Positions 60,089-64,000 of a stretch of 64,000 bases of DNA are shown here, piece by piece. The notes under the pieces are model-generated. The model had not been told where the DNA came from. It ran no database searches and saw only the letters and a list, made by a program, of their open reading frames with translations. Positions within the stretch are counted from its first letter, which is position 1. Every line of letters begins with the position of its first letter. Both the position numbers and the translations under genes were made by a program. Source of the stretch: Flavobacteriales bacterium (GTDB lineage Bacteria > Bacteroidota > Bacteroidia > Flavobacteriales_D > Sanyastnellaceae); contig JAGYJM010000002.1 of NCBI GenBank assembly GCA_018402085.1, positions 1,612,001-1,676,000 on the forward strand, read 5' to 3'.

Positions 60089-61510
60089 ATGACACCACTC
60101 TCTGATGAGCAGCAAATTGATCGCGCTGAACGCATATTCAAAATGCAAATGGCGCGTCACTATGAAATCGCCCAACGACCTTTAAAGGAGCGTAAAAACG
60201 ACTTGCGCCGGCTGCTCAAGATGGTGCTGGAGCGTAAAGACGATATTGCGGAAGCTGTTGCAAAAGATCTGAAGAAACCTGCATTGGAAAGTGATTTTAG
60301 TGAGGTTTTCCCCGTAGTTTCTGAACTAAGGCACAACCTCCGAAACCTTGAACACTGGGCTGCCCGCAGAAGTGTACATACGCCCTTATCACTGTTCGGA
60401 ACGAAAAGCTGGGTGCAGCCGGAGCCAAAGGGTGTGACGCTCATCATCTCTCCCTGGAACTTTCCGTTTAACCTTACATTCGGTCCGTTATCTAGCGCAC
60501 TTGCTGCCGGAAACTGTGTCATTCTTAAGCCCAGTGAATCAACGCCAAATAGCACGGCGCTTATGAAAGAGATGATCGAGGCATGCTTTGAGCCGGATCA
60601 TGTCGCACTAGTTGACGGTGAAGCTGCGGTCAGCGCGCACCTGGCATCCCTCCCATTTCACCATATCTTCTTCACCGGCGGGCCAGACATAGGTAAAAAA
60701 GTAATGGCGGCAGCTGCTAACAACCTGACCAGCGTTACACTGGAACTCGGCGGAAAAAGTCCGGCTATTATCGATGCTACTTCTCCACTTACGAGCACCG
60801 CAGAGAAGATTGTCTTCGGCAGATGCATCAACAGCGGCCAGGTCTGCGTTGCAGTAGACTACGTTCTGGCTGAGAAATCTATCGCTGAGAAACTCGTCAA
60901 CGAAATGCGCACAGCCATCGGCCGTTTTTACGGCCGTCCGGAAGAAAGTAATGACCTCTCCTCGATCGTGCATGAAAAACACTTTGACCACCTCGTCACT
61001 CTTCTCGAAGACGCTGAATCGAAAGGCGCAATTGTTGAAGCAGGTGGAATTCACAACAAACAAAAGCTGTTCTTTAGTCCTACAATCTTGACGAATGTCA
61101 CCCCTGACATGCGGGTCATGCAAGAAGAAATTTTCGGCCCTATTTTACCGGTGATGACTTGGTCAACCAACGAAGACGCCCTATCTATGGTACACCGGCT
61201 CGAGCGTCCCCTTGCCTTCTACATCTTTTCGAAAAACAAGTCGAACATTCAAAAACTAAGCGCCTCCAGCAGGGCGGGCAGCACAGCAGTGAACGAGGTG
61301 TTTTTGCAGTTTGGCCATCCTGACCTGCCCTTCGGCGGCGTCAACTTTAGTGGCATAGGTAAGGCGCATGGAGTATATGGCTTCAAAGAATTCTCGAATG
61401 AGCGTAGTTTCCTAAAAAAAACCTTACCCTTAGGAGCCTCCAAATTGATCATGCCGCCTTACTCAGGCTTCAGTAAGCGCGTGATGCGCTTGTTGATCAG
61501 GTGGCTGTAA
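60089..61510 (+). CDS. Aldehyde dehydrogenase (ALDH3-like)
   Basis: A 473-aa NAD(P)-dependent enzyme oxidising aldehydes to acids. Seen: ISPWNFPFNLTFGPL, LKPSESTPN, FFTGGPDIGKKVMAAA, TLELGGKSP (catalytic Glu), NSGQVCVAVDYV (catalytic Cys, about residue 255) and EEIFGPILPVM. The basic, Leu-rich C-terminus (SKRVMRLLIRWL) resembles the membrane tail of ALDH3-type fatty aldehyde dehydrogenases. The hairpin at 60916-60935 encodes IGRFYGR. Confidence 0.92.
   Translation: MTPLSDEQQIDRAERIFKMQMARHYEIAQRPLKERKNDLRRLLKMVLERKDDIAEAVAKDLKKPALESDFSEVFPVVSELRHNLRNLEHWAARRSVHTPLSLFGTKSWVQPEPKGVTLIISPWNFPFNLTFGPLSSALAAGNCVILKPSESTPNSTALMKEMIEACFEPDHVALVDGEAAVSAHLASLPFHHIFFTGGPDIGKKVMAAAANNLTSVTLELGGKSPAIIDATSPLTSTAEKIVFGRCINSGQVCVAVDYVLAEKSIAEKLVNEMRTAIGRFYGRPEESNDLSSIVHEKHFDHLVTLLEDAESKGAIVEAGGIHNKQKLFFSPTILTNVTPDMRVMQEEIFGPILPVMTWSTNEDALSMVHRLERPLAFYIFSKNKSNIQKLSASSRAGSTAVNEVFLQFGHPDLPFGGVNFSGIGKAHGVYGFKEFSNERSFLKKTLPLGASKLIMPPYSGFSKRVMRLLIRWL
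60916..60935 (-). repeat. Family-A intragenic hairpin
   Basis: Minus-strand sense GGCCGT-AAAA-ACGGCC-GATG in the aldehyde dehydrogenase gene. Confidence 0.6.
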
Positions 61511-61530
61511 TCACCGCTGCTGAAAAATTG

Positions 61531-61538
61531 TAACTTCG
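61531..61538 (+). promoter_or_regulatory. -7 promoter box for the Ate1-like gene
   Basis: TAACTTCG, 16 nt before the ATG at 61555. Confidence 0.45.
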
Positions 61539-61554
61539 ATCTGTTTATCTGAGG

Positions 61555-62604
61555 ATGCTGGTTCAAACCTATTTTCCCGACAGGCTGGCGCCATCGCGCT
61601 ATGATACCTTTCTGGCCTCCGGCTGGTTCAGGGGGTCGGTGATGCTCTATAAGATGGATCTTCTTTGCATCGATAACGACGTGTTTTCAGTGGTGAATAT
61701 CCGTTTGAACCTGCTTGACTTTGAACTTCGGAAGAGCCAGCGGAAAATTTTGCGACGCGCGATGAAGAAATTCCGAATCACTGAAGGCAGAGCTCGTCCT
61801 AATCCCTCCAAAGAACTCCTATACCATCACCACAAAAAGAAATTCAGGGGCTTCATTCACCCTACCCTTGAAGATTACCTCAACAGCGGATACCGCGATA
61901 CGGTATTCGACACCCGCGAGATTTGTGTTTACGACGGCGACCATCTCGTAGCTGTAAGTTTTTACGATCGCGGTGAGCAGGCAATTGCCAGTTTGTTGGG
62001 TCTGTACGATGACAACTACAAAAGCTTTAGTCCGGGAATTCTTACGATGTTGCTGGAGATCCAAACAGCTATTCGGGAGGGCTTTCGCTGGTACTACCCC
62101 GGCTATGTGCTTGATCAACCCTCACAATTCAACTACAAGCTTCGTTTAGGGAATTTTCAATATTACAACCCCAACAAGCGCTGGGCTTCTTACGAGCAAT
62201 TCAAGGCAACCGAGAGCAAGGCCTATCGATTTAAAGAACGAATCGCTCAGCTCAAAGCACTGCTGATTGCAAAAGGTCTCGCTTTCGAAGAGGTACTATA
62301 CCCCTTATTTTCAATGGGCTATGTGCAGTACTGGAATGCCGACTTCCTCAAGTATCCGCTTGTGCTGGCAATTGAAGGGGCTGCTTCTGATGAGATGCTG
62401 ATACTCTCTTATGACCTTGACAAAGGGCTTTTTGCAGCAGAAAAGGTGGTTCCGGCGCCGCACTATGAACACCTCGTCAACATGGAGGCCAGCGGTGATT
62501 TTCGCCAAGGATCGCGCTATGCCATGCAGTTGCTGATGGTAACAGAACATGTGGCAAGTAGCACCACCCCTGAAATGCTCATGACGCAAATCTGCCCCCT
62601 CTAA
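61555..62604 (+). CDS. Arginyl-tRNA-protein transferase-like protein
   Basis: A 349-aa protein resembling the C-terminal GNAT-like half of ATE1/Bpt enzymes: TVFDTREICVYDGDHLVAVS, FYDRGEQAIASLLGLYDDNY, FRWYYPGYVLDQPSQFNYKL. Those enzymes transfer Arg or Leu from tRNA to protein N-termini for degradation. The Cys-rich N-terminal domain of ATE1 is missing, so activity and acceptor are uncertain. Residues 225-345 form an extra region with no recognised fold. Confidence 0.68.
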   Translation: MLVQTYFPDRLAPSRYDTFLASGWFRGSVMLYKMDLLCIDNDVFSVVNIRLNLLDFELRKSQRKILRRAMKKFRITEGRARPNPSKELLYHHHKKKFRGFIHPTLEDYLNSGYRDTVFDTREICVYDGDHLVAVSFYDRGEQAIASLLGLYDDNYKSFSPGILTMLLEIQTAIREGFRWYYPGYVLDQPSQFNYKLRLGNFQYYNPNKRWASYEQFKATESKAYRFKERIAQLKALLIAKGLAFEEVLYPLFSMGYVQYWNADFLKYPLVLAIEGAASDEMLILSYDLDKGLFAAEKVVPAPHYEHLVNMEASGDFRQGSRYAMQLLMVTEHVASSTTPEMLMTQICPL

Positions 62605-62635
62605 ACCATGTGTCTCAGAGGCCGTCTACATTGCT

Positions 62636-62643
62636 TAACTTCG
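62636..62643 (+). promoter_or_regulatory. -7 promoter box for xth
   Basis: TAACTTCG, 18 nt before the ATG at 62662. Confidence 0.45.
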
Positions 62644-62661
62644 ATGTTTAATCTATAGTTC

Positions 62662-63429
62662 ATGCGACTGTATTCATGGAACGTGAACGGCATCCGCGCC
62701 GTTGTGAAGAAAGGATTTGAACAACAATTCGATGTCAGTATGGGCATGCCTGATGTGCTCTGTCTGCAAGAGACCAAAGCGCAAGATGATCAGGTGGCTG
62801 AGGTGCTCAATTCATTGAATTATAAGCTCTACTCAAATGCCGCAGAAAAAAAAGGATACAGCGGTGTAGCGGTGCTTACAAACATCGAGCCCAGAGAAGT
62901 GCGGAAAGGAATGGGACTTGAGGCGCATGATCATGAAGGGCGTGTGCTATCACTGCGATTTGATCACTTCTGGCTTGTCACCGTTTACACTCCCAATTCG
63001 CAGAATGAACTGAAGCGCCTGCCCTATCGTAAAGAGTGGGACAAAGCTTTTCTGAATCACCTCAAGAACCTCGAGAAAGATGCGCCTGTGGTTTGCTGCG
63101 GCGACCTGAATGTCGCACATCAGGATATCGACATTGCTCGCCCGAAATCGAATTACAATAAAAGTGCAGGCTACACGCAAGATGAAATCGATGGCCTAAG
63201 TAGCATTCTCAATGAGGGTTTTATCGATAGTTTTCGCTTCTTACACCCAGAGGAGGTTAAGTATTCGTGGTGGTCTTACCGCGCAAAAGCGCGGGATAAG
63301 AATATAGGCTGGCGCATTGACTATTTTCTGGTGAGCGCTGCGCTGGCCGATCAAATCGAAAAAGCGGAAATCCACACGGACATCACCGGCTCAGATCACT
63401 GTCCGATCAGTCTTGAATTGAATCTTTGA
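62662..63429 (+). CDS. xth: Exodeoxyribonuclease III
   Basis: A 255-aa AP endonuclease/3'-5' exonuclease for base-excision repair. Seen: YSWNVNGIRAV, CLQETKAQDDQ (metal Glu), GVAVLTN, CCGDLNVAHQDIDIARPK (Asp/Asn), SYRAKARDKNIGWRIDYFLV and TGSDHCPISLEL (catalytic Asp-His). Full length. The hairpin at 63279-63298 falls on RAKARDK in the loop before GWRIDY, a segment that relatives also keep positively charged, so it may be partly dictated by protein sequence. Confidence 0.95.
   Translation: MRLYSWNVNGIRAVVKKGFEQQFDVSMGMPDVLCLQETKAQDDQVAEVLNSLNYKLYSNAAEKKGYSGVAVLTNIEPREVRKGMGLEAHDHEGRVLSLRFDHFWLVTVYTPNSQNELKRLPYRKEWDKAFLNHLKNLEKDAPVVCCGDLNVAHQDIDIARPKSNYNKSAGYTQDEIDGLSSILNEGFIDSFRFLHPEEVKYSWWSYRAKARDKNIGWRIDYFLVSAALADQIEKAEIHTDITGSDHCPISLELNL
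63279..63298 (+). repeat. Family-A intragenic hairpin (GATA variant)
   Basis: CCGCGC-AAAA-GCGCGG-GATA in xth. Confidence 0.5.
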
Positions 63430-63451
63430 ATCGTTTCACTAACTTGAATAT

Positions 63452-63805
63452 ATGGAACAGCGCATTAAAAGCTTTGAGGCGTTCTATCCCTATTACCTCA
63501 GTGAGCACAAAGAGCCCGGAACTCGTCGCACGCACTTTCTAGGCACTTCATTTTTCATCGGCTTGTTTTTGTATGCCGTAATATCAAGCTGGTACTGGGC
63601 GATACTTGTGGGTGTTGCGAGCGCTTATGGCATGGCATGGGCTGGGCATTATTTCATCGAGAAGAACAAGCCCGCCACCTTCAGGTACCCTCTCTGGTCA
63701 TTGATGAGTGACTTTAAGCTTTACTTTGATATTCTCAGCGGTAAAGAATCGTTTACTTCAGGCCGCTACGATGCGCTCTCAGAAGATGGTGACGGTACAC
63801 TATAA
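63452..63805 (+). CDS. DUF962 (Mpo1-like) membrane protein, short form
   Basis: A 117-aa protein: IKSFEAFYPYYLSEHKEPGT, RTHFLGTSFFIGLF, two or three membrane segments, and WAGHYFIEKNKPATFRYPLW. The motif order matches DUF962, but it is shorter than the member at 54104. The conserved His residues (SEHK, RTHF, GHYF) are kept. TAACTTGA at 63440-63447, 4 nt before the ATG, resembles a -7 box. Confidence 0.8.
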   Translation: MEQRIKSFEAFYPYYLSEHKEPGTRRTHFLGTSFFIGLFLYAVISSWYWAILVGVASAYGMAWAGHYFIEKNKPATFRYPLWSLMSDFKLYFDILSGKESFTSGRYDALSEDGDGTL

Positions 63806-63839
63806 AGTCGCGGTACTGTGATATACCGATAGGGCTTTG

Positions 63840-63847
63840 TATCTTCG
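63840..63847 (+). promoter_or_regulatory. -7 promoter box for the last gene
   Basis: TATCTTCG, 22 nt before the ATG at 63870. Confidence 0.45.
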
Positions 63848-63869
63848 GACATTACCTTAGACCTTCACT

Positions 63870-64000
63870 ATGAGACACTTCTTTCTCACGCTCGCCTTGT
63901 TCGTGGTATCGGCAACCTTGTTTGCTCAATTGGATATCTCCGGTTGCACCAATCCATTCGCCGTCAATTTCAATCCGAATGCGCTTGAAGATAACGGCTC
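63870..64000 (+). CDS. Secreted protein, N-terminal part
   Basis: Only 43 codons are in the window. Signal peptide MRHFFLTLALFVVSATLFAQ, then GCTNPFAVNFNPNALEDNGS, a motif that in Bacteroidota secreted proteins reads GCTDPxAxNYxPxAxxDDGSC and marks short Cys/Asp-rich modules. Function unknown; likely T9SS cargo. Confidence 0.72.
   Translation, partial: MRHFFLTLALFVVSATLFAQLDISGCTNPFAVNFNPNALEDNG

Overview
The window comes from a member of the Bacteroidota, most likely a marine or flavobacteria-like lineage. The evidence is two kinds of type IX secretion (T9SS) sorting domain (a type B/CHU_C domain at 11165-12907 and a type A 'YPNP' domain at the end of the giant gene), many lipoproteins with LxxC lipoboxes, -7 promoter boxes of the Bacteroidota TAnnTTTG type close to start codons, and almost no Shine-Dalgarno sites. 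No rRNA or tRNA gene and no CRISPR array was seen.

Layout. 1-6 kb: end of a CcmF-like haem lyase, a DUF2520 dehydrogenase-like protein, KdsC phosphatase, MtaB, Lgt and an inositol-monophosphatase-family enzyme. 6.3-11.1 kb: a tight five-gene surface-glycan cassette (epimerase, GT2, GNAT, polysaccharide deacetylase, polytopic membrane protein), followed by a T9SS type B secreted protein. 13.2-17.8 kb: htpG, then a LemA/TPM/TPM/TerB-J operon. 18-24.7 kb: lipoproteins and a glycan-degrading group (GH20, CutC, GH2). 24.8-26.2 kb: an IS3-family element with a frameshifted orfA. 26.27-27.46 kb: six 180-bp composite palindromic repeats. 27.5-31.1 kb: a PBP4-type peptidase, small proteins and a 21-bp minisatellite. 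31.1-36.5 kb: a REP-associated tyrosine transposase (RAYT) flanked by palindromes, a GH92 mannosidase, an aminotransferase and a hypothetical protein. 36.5-52.4 kb (minus strand): an MscS channel and one giant gene (4,923 aa) with 45 HYR-like repeats. 52.6-64 kb: housekeeping and membrane genes (rpe, coaE, two DUF962 proteins, MDR dehydrogenase, CsgG-like lipoprotein, NRAMP-like transporter, NfeD/SPFH pair, aldehyde dehydrogenase, Ate1-like protein, xth) and the start of another secreted protein.

The most interesting signal is not a gene. Three families of small hairpins are scattered over the window. Family A lies only inside coding sequence: 17 elements, 16 of them exactly 6-bp stem, 4-nt A-rich loop, 6-bp stem, then GAT(G/A). 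The stems differ from copy to copy but always pair. Families B (CAAGnATG core) and C (GTAG followed by a palindrome, as in REPs) lie only between genes, and they build the 180-bp array. A RAYT, the enzyme class linked to REP hairpins, is encoded in the same window. Separate 7-10-bp simple repeat cassettes start at or just after the stop codons of seven genes.
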